DNA of 64,000 bases from Nocardiopsis sp. N85 (GCF_028882275.1 NZ_JARBUT010000005.1:186001-250000), one strand, 5' to 3'. Positions 1-9,065 are shown, numbered from the stretch's first letter. Notes: generated by a model from the sequence alone, not told the origin. Numbers and translations are program-made.

Positions 1-1167
1 CGACAGCTCGTTGAGCCACAGCTTGCGCGCCTCCGCGGAGGGGGCGCCGGCCGCGACGGTCGCCTCGACGAGTTCGACCGCGTCGGCGTTGACCAGGTCG
101 CGCAGCTCGGTGTCGGTGAGGTCCCACTCGGCGCGGATCCGGGCCCGCTTGGCGGCGGGCAGCTCCGGCAGGGTGGCGCGCAGGTCCTCGATCCACTCCG
201 CGGACGGGGCGACCGGGACGAGGTCGGGGTCCGGGAAGTACCGGTAGTCCTGCGCCTCCTCCTTGCTGCGACCGGACACGCTGGCTCCGGTGTGCTCCTG
301 GAAGTGGCGGGTCTCCTGCACGACCTTCAGCCCGGCGTCGAGGACACCGGCCTGTCGCTCGATCTCCGAGCGGACGGCGCGCTCGACCGAGCGCAGGGAG
401 TTGACGTTCTTGGTCTCGCTGCGGGTTCCCCACTCGGAGGCGCCCCGCTCGTTGATGGAGACGTTGACGTCGCAGCGCATGGAGCCCTCCTCCATGCGCA
501 CGTCGGAGATGCCCAGCGAACGGACCAGGTCGCGCAGCTCGGCGGCGTAGGCGCGGGCGACCAGCGGGGCCAGGACACCGGTGCCGGTGATCGGCTTCGT
601 CACGATCTCCAGCAGCGGGATGCCGGCGCGGTTGTAGTCGACGATGGAGTACTCGGCGCCGTGGATGCGACCGGTGGCCCCGCCCACGTGGGAGGTCTTG
701 CCGGTGTCCTCCTCCATGTGGACCCGCTCGATCTCCACACGGAACTCGCGGGGGCCCTCGGGGGTGTCCACCGTCACGTTCAGGTACCCGTCGACGCAGA
801 TCGGCTCGTCGTACTGGGAGATCTGGTAGTTCTTCGGCATGTCCGGGTAGAAGTAGTTCTTCCGGGCGAACCGGCCCCACGGGGCGATGGAGCAGTTGAG
901 CGCGAGCCCCAGCCGGACGGCCCCCTCGACGGCCTTCTCGTTGACCACCGGCAGGGAGCCGGGCAGCGCGAGGCAGACCGGGCACACCTGGGTGTTGGGG
1001 TCGGCCCCGAACGCGGTGGGGCAGGAGCAGAACATCTTCGAGGCGGTGCCCAGTTCGATGTGGGTCTCCAGGCCGAGCACGGGCTCGTACCTGGTCAGCG
1101 CCTGCTCGTAGGCCACCGGAGAGGGGTCACCGTTCGTGGCAGTGCCAGGAGTTACCGCGTGGGCCAT
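1..1167 (-). CDS. gatB: Asp/Glu-tRNA amidotransferase subunit B (GatB), 3' end missing
   Basis: GatB is the subunit of the cytosolic GatCAB complex that binds and phosphorylates misacylated Glu-tRNA(Gln)/Asp-tRNA(Asn) before transamidation. The first 389 residues are present and the reading frame is open through the window edge; about 100 C-terminal residues (tail and YqeY-like domain) are outside. Family motifs are visible: GLETHIEL near residue 31, a [12 protein letters not shown] cysteine cluster near 47-63 and [18 protein letters not shown] near 85-102. The ATG at 1167 is chosen because the protein begins a few residues before the conserved core. Its partners gatC and gatA lie 6 kb away on the same strand, beyond four opposite-strand surface-protein genes, so gatB probably has its own promoter between 1168 and 1409. 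Confidence 0.97.
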   Translation of the reverse strand, partial: MAHAVTPGTATNGDPSPVAYEQALTRYEPVLGLETHIELGTASKMFCSCPTAFGADPNTQVCPVCLALPGSLPVVNEKAVEGAVRLGLALNCSIAPWGRFARKNYFYPDMPKNYQISQYDEPICVDGYLNVTVDTPEGPREFRVEIERVHMEEDTGKTSHVGGATGRIHGAEYSIVDYNRAGIPLLEIVTKPITGTGVLAPLVARAYAAELRDLVRSLGISDVRMEEGSMRCDVNVSINERGASEWGTRSETKNVNSLRSVERAVRSEIERQAGVLDAGLKVVQETRHFQEHTGASVSGRSKEEAQDYRYFPDPDLVPVAPSAEWIEDLRATLPELPAAKRARIRAEWDLTDTELRDLVNADAVELVEATVAAGAPSAEARKLWLNELS

Positions 1168-1409
1168 CGCCGCAAACCCGTTTCCGTAGAGGACGTACCT
1201 TCCAGGTCAGCCTACCGAGCGCGCGGGGGTGGAGCGCCCGCCCTCGGCCCCGCGTGGGAACGACGCATGTCACGTCATGTGCACGATCAGGCCACTGTAG
1301 AGGTGTCAGACCGTCACCGACGGTGCCGGACCGTTAGTCTGAGTGCTCCGAGAAGACGATTTCGCCGGTCGACCCGATGGTCCGTCCGCCCTCCGTACAG
1401 GAGCTGCAC

Positions 1410-2576
1410 ATGGACATCCCGCGTCGGTGCGCCGCATTGCTCTCATCGGTCGTCCTCGTCACGGTCCTGGCCGGTACCCCGGCCGCGCTCGCCGACGATT
1501 TCTCCCGTGTGGACCGCGAACCGGTGGCCGGGGTCGAACTGACCCCGGTCGGCGGTGGAACCGTGGCCACGGCGCTGTACAGCCTGCGCATCGGGAACGA
1601 CGACTCCGTGCGCGCCTACACGACCTCACCCGACGGTGAGGTCCGTCGACGTGCCGCCTACGTGGAGTCGGACTGGTCCGGCGTCCCCGCGTGGGCGGGC
1701 GGCGCGACCGAGGCGGCCCCGGCCGACCGGGCGCACTGGATCGTCACCCACTCCTACCCCGCTCGGGACCTGGTGTCCCTGAGCATCGACGCGGGGCTGC
1801 CCCCGATGCGCGAGGACCAGGCGATCGCGGGCACGCAGGCGGCCCTGTGGCGGGTGCTGTCCGACACCGAACCGGACCGCGAGGCCAACGACCCGACCGT
1901 GCTGGCGCTGTACGACCACCTCATGGTGGGCGCGCTCGCGCCGGAGGAGAGCCCGGCGGCACCGTCCCTCAGCGTGTCCCCCGAGCACGTGGACGCGGTG
2001 GGACCCGAGGAACCGCTGGGACCCCTGACCGTGTCGAGCGCCGGTGACGAGCCGATGCCGGTGTCGTTGGGCGGGGCGCCCGCCTCGTGGCTGGTGGACG
2101 CGGAGGGCCGACAGGTCACCCACGCCGTGGACGGCGACGAGTTGTACCTGCGGGTGGAACCGTCGATGCCCGCCGGAGTGGTGTCGCTCCACGTGCACGG
2201 CGAGGACATCCCCCTGGCCGAGGGCGGGCTGTTCACCGGGCGCGACGGTGTGCGCACCCTTCCACTGGTCACCGCCGAGGCCGGTACGGCGACGAGCACG
2301 GCGACGGCCACGCTGACGTGGCACGCTCCGACACCTTCGACCGAACCGGCGTCCCCGACGCCGGAACCCCCGACCGAAACCCCGGAGCCGACCCCGCAGG
2401 AACCACTCGCCGAGGCAGAACCGAGCGAAGAGGCCGTGTCCACCGAGGATGACCGAATCGTGGGCGACGACCTCCCCAGGACCGGCACCTGGTTGTCCGG
2501 GTTGCTGGTCATCGCGGGTGCCCTGGTGGTATCGGGCCTGATCATCCTTATTCTGGGGCGTAAGCGACGCGAGTGA
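1410..2576 (+). CDS. TQXA-type surface protein with the thioester cysteine missing, LPXTG-anchored
   Basis: This 388-residue secreted protein is the first of four tandem paralogues of the Cys-Gln thioester (TQXA/TED) surface protein family. A signal peptide covers residues 1-29 (ending PAALA). The thioester domain runs to about 170, a Thr/Pro/Glu-rich stalk covers about 300-350, and the C-terminus has LPRTG, a hydrophobic segment and GRKRRE, a sortase sorting signal. In active members a Cys in the YCID motif crosslinks to the Gln of TQ. Here the Gln is kept (GTQAALW, Gln143), but the gap-free aligned Cys position is Thr71 (YTTSPDGE), so no thioester should form. The ATG at 1410 follows AGGAG at 1399-1403. 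Upstream, CCGTC-acc-GACGG (1311-1323) is a small dyad and TAGTCT (1335-1340) a weak -10 candidate. Confidence 0.88.
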   Translation: MDIPRRCAALLSSVVLVTVLAGTPAALADDFSRVDREPVAGVELTPVGGGTVATALYSLRIGNDDSVRAYTTSPDGEVRRRAAYVESDWSGVPAWAGGATEAAPADRAHWIVTHSYPARDLVSLSIDAGLPPMREDQAIAGTQAALWRVLSDTEPDREANDPTVLALYDHLMVGALAPEESPAAPSLSVSPEHVDAVGPEEPLGPLTVSSAGDEPMPVSLGGAPASWLVDAEGRQVTHAVDGDELYLRVEPSMPAGVVSLHVHGEDIPLAEGGLFTGRDGVRTLPLVTAEAGTATSTATATLTWHAPTPSTEPASPTPEPPTETPEPTPQEPLAEAEPSEEAVSTEDDRIVGDDLPRTGTWLSGLLVIAGALVVSGLIILILGRKRRE

Positions 2577-2979
2577 CCCCCACTTCGTTGCATAACATTC
2601 GGCCATAATGCGGCTTTGCGCAGGTGGATTTTTTTCTGGGCCGTATCGGGTCACATTTTTCGCGAACCGGGTTGGAAGTGGCGAACCGTATCGCTAGTAT
2701 CGGGCGGGCGATCGGCCTTGTGCGGCATCCCGACGGCCCGCCCCCGCGAGACGGCGAATCCGGGCCCGGGCGCGCCGCGCCCAATCTCCGCTCCCAGGGC
2801 ACCACGCCCCCTGACCCCGAGACGTGGTCCACCCGACCCGGACGCACGAGTGGCGGCCTCGCACCGCCTCCGCACGGCCCTTCGCACCCGGACCCCGCCG
2901 CGGCTCCCCGCTCCGGCATGGTCCGACATCATCCGGTTACCCCTAGACCGGTCACCCCTAGACGACACCGGGATACGAC
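2577..2979. other. Gene-free stretch between two TQXA genes
   Basis: No convincing gene is seen in these 403 bases. The left part (2581-2700) is AT-richer and holds the promoter candidate at 2672-2700. The remainder is proline/arginine-codon-like GC-rich sequence that would form a long untranslated leader for the next gene. No clear terminator follows the gene ending at 2576. Confidence 0.6.
2672..2700 (+). promoter_or_regulatory. Candidate housekeeping promoter for the second TQXA gene
   Basis: TTGGAA at 2672-2677 and TAGTAT at 2695-2700 are separated by exactly 17 bases, a good sigma-70/HrdB-type match. The start codon it would serve is about 270 bases downstream, so the transcript would have an unusually long leader. 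A similar but weaker arrangement precedes the fourth TQXA gene (5814-5842). Confidence 0.5.
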
Positions 2980-4197
2980 TTGACTCAGATCTCCCTCCCC
3001 CGCACCGCCGGGCGCGCGGGCCTGGCGGCCACCGCCGCGGCCTTCCTCGCCTTCGGCATGGCCGCTCCCGCGGCCGCCGAGCCGGCCCCGTACGAGGGCG
3101 CCGTCACCGGCACCTACATCGGCAACGCCGAGAACGGCCCCCAGGTCCACCTCGACGGTGGCAACGCCCCGACCAGCCTCTTCAAGCTGGAGCTGGAAGA
3201 CGGCACGGTCCTGACGACGTACTGCATCGACTTCCGCACGAGCATCGTGAGCAAGGCGAAGTACGTCGAGGACAAGTGGGACAACTACCCGGGCAAGGGC
3301 GACTTCGCCGAGCCCGCCAAGGTCCACTGGATCCTCCAGAACTCCTACCCGAACGTGAGCGCCGAGGAACTGGGCGCGGCCGCCGGGGTCGAGGGTCTGA
3401 GCAAGGCAGACGCCCTGGGCGGCACCCAGGCCGCCATCTGGCACTTCAGCAACGGCATGGACCTCAAGAACAGCGGCAACAGCGCCGGCGTCAAGAAGGT
3501 CTACGAGTACCTGGTCGGCAACGCCCAGGACCTGCCGCAGACCTCCGAGCCCGACGCGACCCTGAGCATCACCCCGGGTACCGCCGAGGGTGAGGCCGGC
3601 TCCAAGGTCGGCGCGTTCGTCATCGAGACCAGCGCCGCCTCCGTCCCGGTCGTCCTCGACGCCCCCGAGGGCGTCACCCTGGTCGACCTGGAGACCGGCG
3701 AGCCGGTCACCGCCGTCGAGAACGGCGACAAGGTCGCCTTCGACGTCCCGGCCGACGCCGCCGCCGGCAACGCCTCCTTCTCCCTGGAGACCACCGCCGA
3801 GGTCGCCACGGGCCGCCTGTTCAAGGGCGAGGACCCGAACAAGCCGACCCAGACCCTGATCACCGCCAAGGGCGGTGAGACCAAGGTCTCCGCTTCGGCC
3901 TCCGCCTCCTGGACCGCCAAGCCCGAGGTCCCCCCGACCGACGAGCCCAGCGAGCCCACCGAGGAGCCCAGCGAGCCGACCGAGGAGCCCAGCGCCCCCG
4001 AGTCCCCGGCCCCGTCGGAGTCCCCGTCCGTCCCGGAGTCCCCGAAGCCGACCCCCCCGGCCGATGACCGCCCGAGCCTGCCCGTCACCGGCGGCGCCCT
4101 GGCCGGCCTCGTCGCAGCCGGCATCGCCGCCCTCGGCGCCGGTGGCGGTGCGATCTACCTGAGCCGCAAGCGCAAGGCCGCCTCCACCCAGGAGTAG
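2980..4197 (+). CDS. Cys-Gln thioester-forming (TQXA) surface protein, LPVTG-anchored
   Basis: This 405-residue secreted wall protein is expected to form an internal Cys82-Gln150 thioester able to bond covalently to a target surface; that chemistry is known for the TED family and not shown here. The signal peptide ends at AAPAAAEP. The thioester domain carries TTYCIDF and GTQAAIWHF. An immunoglobulin-like segment (about 195-290) follows, then a stalk with repeated EPSEPTE units, then LPVTG, a hydrophobic helix and SRKRK, the sortase signal. The start is a TTG at 2980; its ribosome site is weak, and the choice rests on the signal peptide matching the next paralogue. The middle and the C-terminal end are identical at DNA level to the gene at 4491. 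A strong terminator follows. Confidence 0.9.
   Translation: MTQISLPRTAGRAGLAATAAAFLAFGMAAPAAAEPAPYEGAVTGTYIGNAENGPQVHLDGGNAPTSLFKLELEDGTVLTTYCIDFRTSIVSKAKYVEDKWDNYPGKGDFAEPAKVHWILQNSYPNVSAEELGAAAGVEGLSKADALGGTQAAIWHFSNGMDLKNSGNSAGVKKVYEYLVGNAQDLPQTSEPDATLSITPGTAEGEAGSKVGAFVIETSAASVPVVLDAPEGVTLVDLETGEPVTAVENGDKVAFDVPADAAAGNASFSLETTAEVATGRLFKGEDPNKPTQTLITAKGGETKVSASASASWTAKPEVPPTDEPSEPTEEPSEPTEEPSAPESPAPSESPSVPESPKPTPPADDRPSLPVTGGALAGLVAAGIAALGAGGGAIYLSRKRKAASTQE
3571..3800 (+). repeat. DNA block identical to 5079-5308
   Basis: About 230 bases of the immunoglobulin-like segment are identical, base for base as read by eye, to positions 5079-5308 in the neighbouring paralogue. A second block of about 200 bases covering the end of the stalk, the sorting signal, the stop codon and seven bases beyond (about 4003-4204) is identical to about 5508-5709. 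The thioester domains between and before these blocks differ at many positions. Confidence 0.85.
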
Positions 4198-4216
4198 GCA
4201 CCGCGTCCCAGGCGAG

Positions 4217-4250
4217 GGCCCCCTCTTCCGAGCAGTCGGAAGAGGGGGCC
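4217..4250 (+). terminator. Intrinsic terminator after the second TQXA gene
   Basis: There is a perfect 15-bp stem (4217-4231 with 4236-4250) and a GCAG loop, followed by TTTCGTGT. It begins 20 bases after the stop codon at 4197. Confidence 0.9.
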
Positions 4251-4373
4251 TTTCGTGTACACCATCCGCCCCAGCCGCGCGTCTTCCTCTTGGAAGTCCC
4301 ATGCCCGCGCACAGGAGGCGCGGCGCGACCACACCTCATCGGCTCGGTGGGGGACATCCCGCATCACCGACAT

Positions 4374-4397
4374 CGGTCGGGCGGTCATGCCCGACCG
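4374..4397 (+). repeat. Hairpin upstream of the third TQXA gene
   Basis: CGGTCGGGC (4374-4382) and GCCCGACCG (4389-4397) form a perfect 9-bp stem with a 6-base loop, 94 bases before the start at 4491. It has no T-run, so it is more likely a leader structure or protein-binding dyad than a terminator. Function unknown. Confidence 0.5.
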
Positions 4398-4490
4398 GTC
4401 TCCCCCGCTCACACTCCTCACGTGCTCCCAGGCCGTACCGGCGCCCTTGACCCCGCCCACGGTCGGAGCCGTAGAACCCAAGGAACAGAC

Positions 4491-5702
4491 GTGACGAACG
4501 TGTCCCTCCCCCTTGCCCTCGGGCGTACGACCGTCGCCGCGGGCGCGGCCTCCCTCCTCGCCCTCGGTCTGGCCGCCCCGGCCGCCGCGGACCCCGACAC
4601 CTACGAGGGCGCCGTTCGGGCCCAGTACACGGGCCCGGCCCAGAAGGGCGCCGACGTTCGCGTCGACGGCGTCAGGCAGAACACCATGCTCTTCACCCTG
4701 AAGCTGGAGGACGGCAGCACGTTCACCACGTACTGCATCGACCTGGAGACCGGCATCCGCGGCGATGCCTGGTACCGCGAGGACGACTGGGCGAACTACC
4801 CGGGCAAGGGTGACTTCGCCTCCCCGGGCAAGGTCCACTGGATCCTCCAGAACGGCTACCCGACGATCTCGGCCGCGCAGTTGGCCGAGAACGCCGGCGT
4901 GACCAACTCCCGCTTCAAGGAGGAGCACGCCATCGCCGCCACCCAGGCCGCGATCTGGCACTTCACCAACGGCGCCGAGGTCACCGCCAACGACCCCGAG
5001 GGCGTCAAGAAGGTCTACGACCACCTGGTCGCGAACGCCGTGGAACTGCCCCAGGAGCCGGGACCGGCGCTGAGCGTCACCCCGGGTACCGCCGAGGGTG
5101 AGGCCGGCTCCAAGGTCGGCGCGTTCGTCATCGAGACCAGCGCCGCCTCCGTCCCGGTCGTCCTCGACGCCCCCGAGGGCGTCACCCTGGTCGACCTGGA
5201 GACCGGCGAGCCGGTCACCGCCGTCGAGAACGGCGACAAGGTCGCCTTCGACGTCCCGGCCGACGCCGCCGCCGGCAACGCCTCCTTCTCCCTGGAGACC
5301 ACCGCCGACGTCTCCGCCGGGCGTCTCTTCAAGGGTGAGAGCGACAAGCCGACCCAGACCCTGATCACCGCCAAGACCGAGAAGGTCACGGTGTCCGCTT
5401 CGGCGTCCGCCTCCTGGACCGCCAAGCCCGAGGTCCCCCCGACCGACGAGCCCAGCGAGCCCGAGTCCCCGGCCCCGTCGGAATCTCCGTCCGCCCCGAC
5501 CTCTCCGTCCCCGGCCCCGTCGGAGTCCCCGTCCGTCCCGGAGTCCCCGAAGCCGACCCCCCCGGCCGATGACCGCCCGAGCCTGCCCGTCACCGGCGGC
5601 GCCCTGGCCGGCCTCGTCGCAGCCGGCATCGCCGCCCTCGGCGCCGGTGGCGGTGCGATCTACCTGAGCCGCAAGCGCAAGGCCGCCTCCACCCAGGAGT
5701 AG
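4491..5702 (+). CDS. Cys-Gln thioester-forming (TQXA) surface protein, LPVTG-anchored
   Basis: This 403-residue paralogue of the preceding gene has the same layout: signal peptide (ending AAPAAADP), thioester domain with TTYCIDL (Cys82) and ATQAAIWHF (Gln152), immunoglobulin-like segment, Pro/Ser/Glu stalk and LPVTG sorting signal. It should be exported by Sec and attached to peptidoglycan by a sortase encoded elsewhere. The GTG at 4491 is chosen because AAGGAA (4480-4485) precedes it and the signal peptide starts there. The stalk differs from the neighbour (repeated APSESPS-type units), while flanking DNA blocks are identical, which suggests duplication followed by gene conversion. It has its own terminator. 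Confidence 0.9.
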   Translation: MTNVSLPLALGRTTVAAGAASLLALGLAAPAAADPDTYEGAVRAQYTGPAQKGADVRVDGVRQNTMLFTLKLEDGSTFTTYCIDLETGIRGDAWYREDDWANYPGKGDFASPGKVHWILQNGYPTISAAQLAENAGVTNSRFKEEHAIAATQAAIWHFTNGAEVTANDPEGVKKVYDHLVANAVELPQEPGPALSVTPGTAEGEAGSKVGAFVIETSAASVPVVLDAPEGVTLVDLETGEPVTAVENGDKVAFDVPADAAAGNASFSLETTADVSAGRLFKGESDKPTQTLITAKTEKVTVSASASASWTAKPEVPPTDEPSEPESPAPSESPSAPTSPSPAPSESPSVPESPKPTPPADDRPSLPVTGGALAGLVAAGIAALGAGGGAIYLSRKRKAASTQE

Positions 5703-5720
5703 GCACCGCCTGAATCATCG

Positions 5721-5746
5721 GGCCCCTTCCCCATCGGGAAGGGGCC
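5721..5746 (+). terminator. Intrinsic terminator after the third TQXA gene
   Basis: There is a perfect 11-bp stem (5721-5731 with 5736-5746) and a 4-base loop, followed by TTTGTCGTT. It starts 18 bases past the stop. Confidence 0.88.
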
Positions 5747-5813
5747 TTTGTCGTTCAGTGAACAGACAAAAGGCTCAAGTGCGGACACAGTGCACTTGCG
5801 TCACTACCGAGGG

Positions 5814-5842
5814 TTGGCCGCCGAGAGATGAATCGCTACCAT
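5814..5842 (+). promoter_or_regulatory. Candidate promoter of the fourth TQXA gene
   Basis: TTGGCC (5814-5819) and TACCAT (5837-5842) are 17 bases apart, about 85 bases before the start at 5928. Each hexamer is an imperfect match, but the spacing and the likeness to the site at 2672-2700 support it. Confidence 0.35.
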
Positions 5843-5927
5843 CGGCCCCGTATCCCCGAACGGAACAGGTACCGCCCTCCCCTCCGTGCTCCGCTCCTCC
5901 ACTCCACGCCCCACCGGAAAGTGATAT

Positions 5928-7058
5928 GTGAACGTGCCGCTCTCCCGTGTGATCCCCGCCGCGTTCGCGGCCACCGCCCTGGTGCTGGGCCCCTTGGCCC
6001 TTCCCGCCATGGCCGAATCCGTGCGCGGTCGGTACACCGGTGTCGACGAACACGGTCACGGGATCATCATGCGGGGCGAGGAGTTCACCACCACGGGCAC
6101 GTTCAGGGTGGACCTGGGGGATCGGACGCTCACCACCTACTGCATCGACTTCCGGACCGGCATCGTCGGCGACGCCTGGTACCGGGAGGACGAGTGGGCG
6201 AACTACCCCGGTGAGGGCGACTTCGGCGAACCCGGCAAGGTCCACTGGATCCTCATGAACTCCTACCCGGTGGTGGACATCCCCGATCTGCGCAAGGCGA
6301 TCGACACCCCGGGCCTGTCGAAGGCGGAGGCCCTCACCGCCACCCAGGCGGCGATCTGGCACTTCAGCAACGGCCTCGACCTGGTCGAGGTGGAGCAGAA
6401 CCCGGACATCACGGCCCCGGTGAGCGAGGAGGAGGTGATCCGGCTCTACGACCACCTGGTCGAGAACGCCGAGGAACTACCCGACGAGCCCCCGTCGACC
6501 CTGTCCGTCTCCCCCGACCTGGGATCGGGACTGGCCGGGGGGACGGTCGGCGCCTTCACCGTGGAGACCAGCGCCGACGCCGTGCCGCTGGAGCTGGACG
6601 CGCCCGACGGTGTGGAGATCGTCGACCTCGACAGCGGGGCGACGGTGGAGTCCGTCTCCGACGGCGACCGGATCGGGTTCGCCGTCCCGGCCGACGCCGG
6701 GGCGGGCGAGGCCGAACTCACCCTCGCCGCGGAGGCCGCCGTGCTCACCGGCCGGCTCTTCAAGGGCGAGGACGAGGACGAGCCCACCCAGACCCTGATC
6801 GCCGCGGCCGACGGTGAGATCACCGTCTCCCGCACGGTGTCGGTGGTCTGGGACGAGGCGGGCGGCACCCCGCCGCCGATCGCGGCCCCGTCGGCGAGCC
6901 CGGTGTCCGCGGCCGGCGAGGAGAGCCGCCTGGCGCTGACCGGCGGGGCCATCGCCGCCCTCGTCGTCGGCGGCCTGGCACTGCTCCTGGGCGGCGGCGC
7001 GTTCGTCGTGCTGAGCCGCCGCAGGAGGGCCTCCGACGGTCGGACCCCGACCCCCTGA
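5928..7058 (+). CDS. Cys-Gln thioester-forming (TQXA) surface protein with LAXTG-type sorting signal
   Basis: This 376-residue protein is the fourth member of the array. The signal peptide covers residues 1-29 (ending PAMAE). The thioester pair is Cys72 (TTYCIDF) and Gln140 (TATQAAIWHF). The immunoglobulin-like segment is diverged from the two identical neighbours, and the stalk is very short. The sorting signal is LALTG, followed by a hydrophobic segment and SRRRR. LAXTG is the signal preferred by actinobacterial class E sortases, whereas the neighbours have LPXTG. The GTG at 5928 follows GGAAAGTGA. A shared terminator separates it from the convergent gatA. Confidence 0.88.
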   Translation: MNVPLSRVIPAAFAATALVLGPLALPAMAESVRGRYTGVDEHGHGIIMRGEEFTTTGTFRVDLGDRTLTTYCIDFRTGIVGDAWYREDEWANYPGEGDFGEPGKVHWILMNSYPVVDIPDLRKAIDTPGLSKAEALTATQAAIWHFSNGLDLVEVEQNPDITAPVSEEEVIRLYDHLVENAEELPDEPPSTLSVSPDLGSGLAGGTVGAFTVETSADAVPLELDAPDGVEIVDLDSGATVESVSDGDRIGFAVPADAGAGEAELTLAAEAAVLTGRLFKGEDEDEPTQTLIAAADGEITVSRTVSVVWDEAGGTPPPIAAPSASPVSAAGEESRLALTGGAIAALVVGGLALLLGGGAFVVLSRRRRASDGRTPTP

Positions 7059-7118
7059 GCCCGGGGTCCGGACCGTACCCCCCACGGCCCGGGCCCCGTT
7101 CCCCTTCCGCGGACACGG

Positions 7119-7153
7119 AAGCGCCCGCCCGCCCCGAGGGCCGGCGGGCGCTT
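7119..7153. terminator. Bidirectional hairpin between the TQXA array and gatA
   Basis: AAGCGCCCGCC (7119-7129) and its exact reverse complement (7143-7153) form an 11-bp stem between converging genes. The ends (AA/TT) are the only U-like part, so it is a hairpin terminator without a long T-run. Confidence 0.7.
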
Positions 7154-7166
7154 CGCGCGCGGACGC

Positions 7167-8666
7167 CTAGGCGTCGACCGCGTACGGGCTGCGGGCGATC
7201 AGGGCGCCGTCCCGATCGGTCAGGGCGCGCTCGACCGCCGCCGCCACCCGGTAGGCGCGGTCGTCGGCCAGCGGCGGGGCCATGATCTGAAGGCCCACCG
7301 GCAGCCCGTCCTCCGGTGCCAGTCCGCACGGCACCGACAGCGCCGCGTTGCCCGCCAGGTTGGACGGGATGGTGCACAGGTCGGCCAGGTACATCGCCAT
7401 CGGGTCCTCGGCGCGCTCGCCGATCGGGAACGCGGTGGTCGGCGTGGTCGGCGAGACCAGTACGTCCACGTTCTCGAAGGCGGCGTCGAAGTCGCGCTTG
7501 ATGAGCGTGCGGACCTGCTGGGCGCTGCCGTAGTAGGCGTCGTAGTACCCGCTGGACAGCGCGTACGTCCCCAGCATGATGCGGCGCTTCACCTCCGGGC
7601 CGAAGCCCTGGGCGCGGGTCAGCGACATGACCTCCTCGGCGCTGCGGGTGCCGTCGTCGCCGACGCGCAGGCCGTAGCGCATGGCGTCGAACCGGGCCAG
7701 GTTCGACGAGCACTCGCTGGGCGCGATGAGGTAGTACGCCGACAGGGCGGCGTCGAAGCTGGGGCAGGACACCTCGACGATCTTGGCGCCCAGGGACTCC
7801 AGCAGTTCCAGGCTCTCGTGGAAGCGCTGACGCACACCGGCCTGGAAGCCGTCGCTGTCGAGTTCCTCCACCACGCCGATGCGCAGGCCGTCGATCTCGC
7901 CGTTGCGGGCGGCCTCGACGATCGGCGGCACGGGGGCGTCGATCGAGGTGGAGTCGAGCGGGTCGTGCCCGGAGAACGCCTCCTGGAGCAGGGCCGCGTC
8001 GAGCACGTTGCGCGCGAACGGGCCGGGGGTGTCCAGGGAGGACGCGAACGCGATCATGCCGTAGCGGGAGGAACCGCCGTAGGTGGGCTTGGCGCCGACC
8101 AGGCCGCACACGGCTGCGGGCTGGCGGATGGAACCGCCGGTGTCGGTGCCGGTGGCCAGCGGGGCCTGGAACGCCGCGACGGCCGCCGACGACCCGCCGG
8201 AGGAGCCGCCGGGGATGCGGGAGGTGTCCCACGGGTTGCGGGTGACCTGGTAGGCGGAGTTCTCGGTGGAGGAGCCCATCGCGAACTCGTCCATGTTGGT
8301 CTTGCCCAGGATGACCAGCCCGGCCTCGCGCAGGCGCGCGGTGACGGTGGCGTCGTAGGGCGGGTGCCAGCCCTCCAGGATCCTGGAGGCGGCGGTGGTG
8401 GGCATGTCCTTGGTGACGAACACGTCCTTGTGGGCGACCGGGACTCCGGCGAGCGGGCCCAGCTCCTCGCCGGCGGCGCGGCGGGCGTCCACCGCGCGGG
8501 CCTGGTCGAGGGCGGTCTCCCGGCGCACGTGGAGGAAGGCGTCGATCTCGCCGTCCACGGCCTCGATCCGGTCCAGGTAGGCGGTGGCGGCCTCCTCCGC
8601 GGAGGCCTCGCCCGTCTTGATCGCCGTGCCGAGGTCGGCCGCGGTGAGGCTGACGATGTCGCTCAT
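7167..8666 (-). CDS. gatA: Asp/Glu-tRNA amidotransferase subunit A (GatA)
   Basis: GatA is the amidase subunit of GatCAB. It hydrolyses glutamine and channels ammonia to the GatB active site for Gln-tRNA(Gln)/Asn-tRNA(Asn) synthesis. At 499 residues it is full length. The amidase-signature triad is visible: Lys80 (VAHKD), Ser155 in GGSSGGSS and nucleophile Ser179 in TGTDTGGS. It starts two bases after the gatC stop codon, so the pair is co-transcribed and probably translationally coupled. gatB is not next, as it is in many actinobacteria, but lies 6 kb downstream beyond the TQXA genes. Confidence 0.98.
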   Translation of the reverse strand: MSDIVSLTAADLGTAIKTGEASAEEAATAYLDRIEAVDGEIDAFLHVRRETALDQARAVDARRAAGEELGPLAGVPVAHKDVFVTKDMPTTAASRILEGWHPPYDATVTARLREAGLVILGKTNMDEFAMGSSTENSAYQVTRNPWDTSRIPGGSSGGSSAAVAAFQAPLATGTDTGGSIRQPAAVCGLVGAKPTYGGSSRYGMIAFASSLDTPGPFARNVLDAALLQEAFSGHDPLDSTSIDAPVPPIVEAARNGEIDGLRIGVVEELDSDGFQAGVRQRFHESLELLESLGAKIVEVSCPSFDAALSAYYLIAPSECSSNLARFDAMRYGLRVGDDGTRSAEEVMSLTRAQGFGPEVKRRIMLGTYALSSGYYDAYYGSAQQVRTLIKRDFDAAFENVDVLVSPTTPTTAFPIGERAEDPMAMYLADLCTIPSNLAGNAALSVPCGLAPEDGLPVGLQIMAPPLADDRAYRVAAAVERALTDRDGALIARSPYAVDA

Positions 8667-8668
8667 GG

Positions 8669-8968
8669 CTACTCCTCCTCCCCGAGGATGCGCGGAACCC
8701 GGAACCGCTGGTCCTCCACGGCCGGGGCGCCGGACAGGGCCTGCTCCGGGGTGAGGCAGGGCCGGGCCTCGTCGGGACGGAAGACGTTGGTCAGCGGCAG
8801 GGCGTGCGAGCTCGGCGGGATGTCGCCTTGGGCGACCTCCTGCACCTTGGCCACGGCGGTGAGGATGTCACCGAGCTGGGCGGCGAGCGTGTCGAGCTCG
8901 CTCTCGTCGAGCGCCAGCCGCGACAACCGGGCGAGGTGCGCGACCTCATCGCGGGTGATGGCGGTCAT
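8669..8968 (-). CDS. gatC: Asp/Glu-tRNA amidotransferase subunit C (GatC)
   Basis: This is the small 99-residue subunit that wraps around GatA and stabilises the GatA-GatB complex. The start [20 protein letters not shown] is the typical helical N-terminus, and the acidic C-terminus ends [10 protein letters not shown]. It is immediately upstream of gatA (2-base gap). The 97 bases between it and the GGDEF-EAL gene would have to hold the gatCA promoter; no clear one was picked out. Confidence 0.97.
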   Translation of the reverse strand: MTAITRDEVAHLARLSRLALDESELDTLAAQLGDILTAVAKVQEVAQGDIPPSSHALPLTNVFRPDEARPCLTPEQALSGAPAVEDQRFRVPRILGEEE

Positions 8969-9065
8969 GAGTGACTTAACCGTTTCTTCGGCGGACGGAC
9001 TGTCCCGTCAATCCTATGGCTCCGTCGTCGTTGCCGGTGCCGGTCGGCCGGGGCCGCGATCCGGA

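Noticed and set aside
2588-2609. TTGCAT and CATAAT as a promoter
   Set aside because: The two hexamers are only 10 bases apart, too close for a sigma-70-type promoter.
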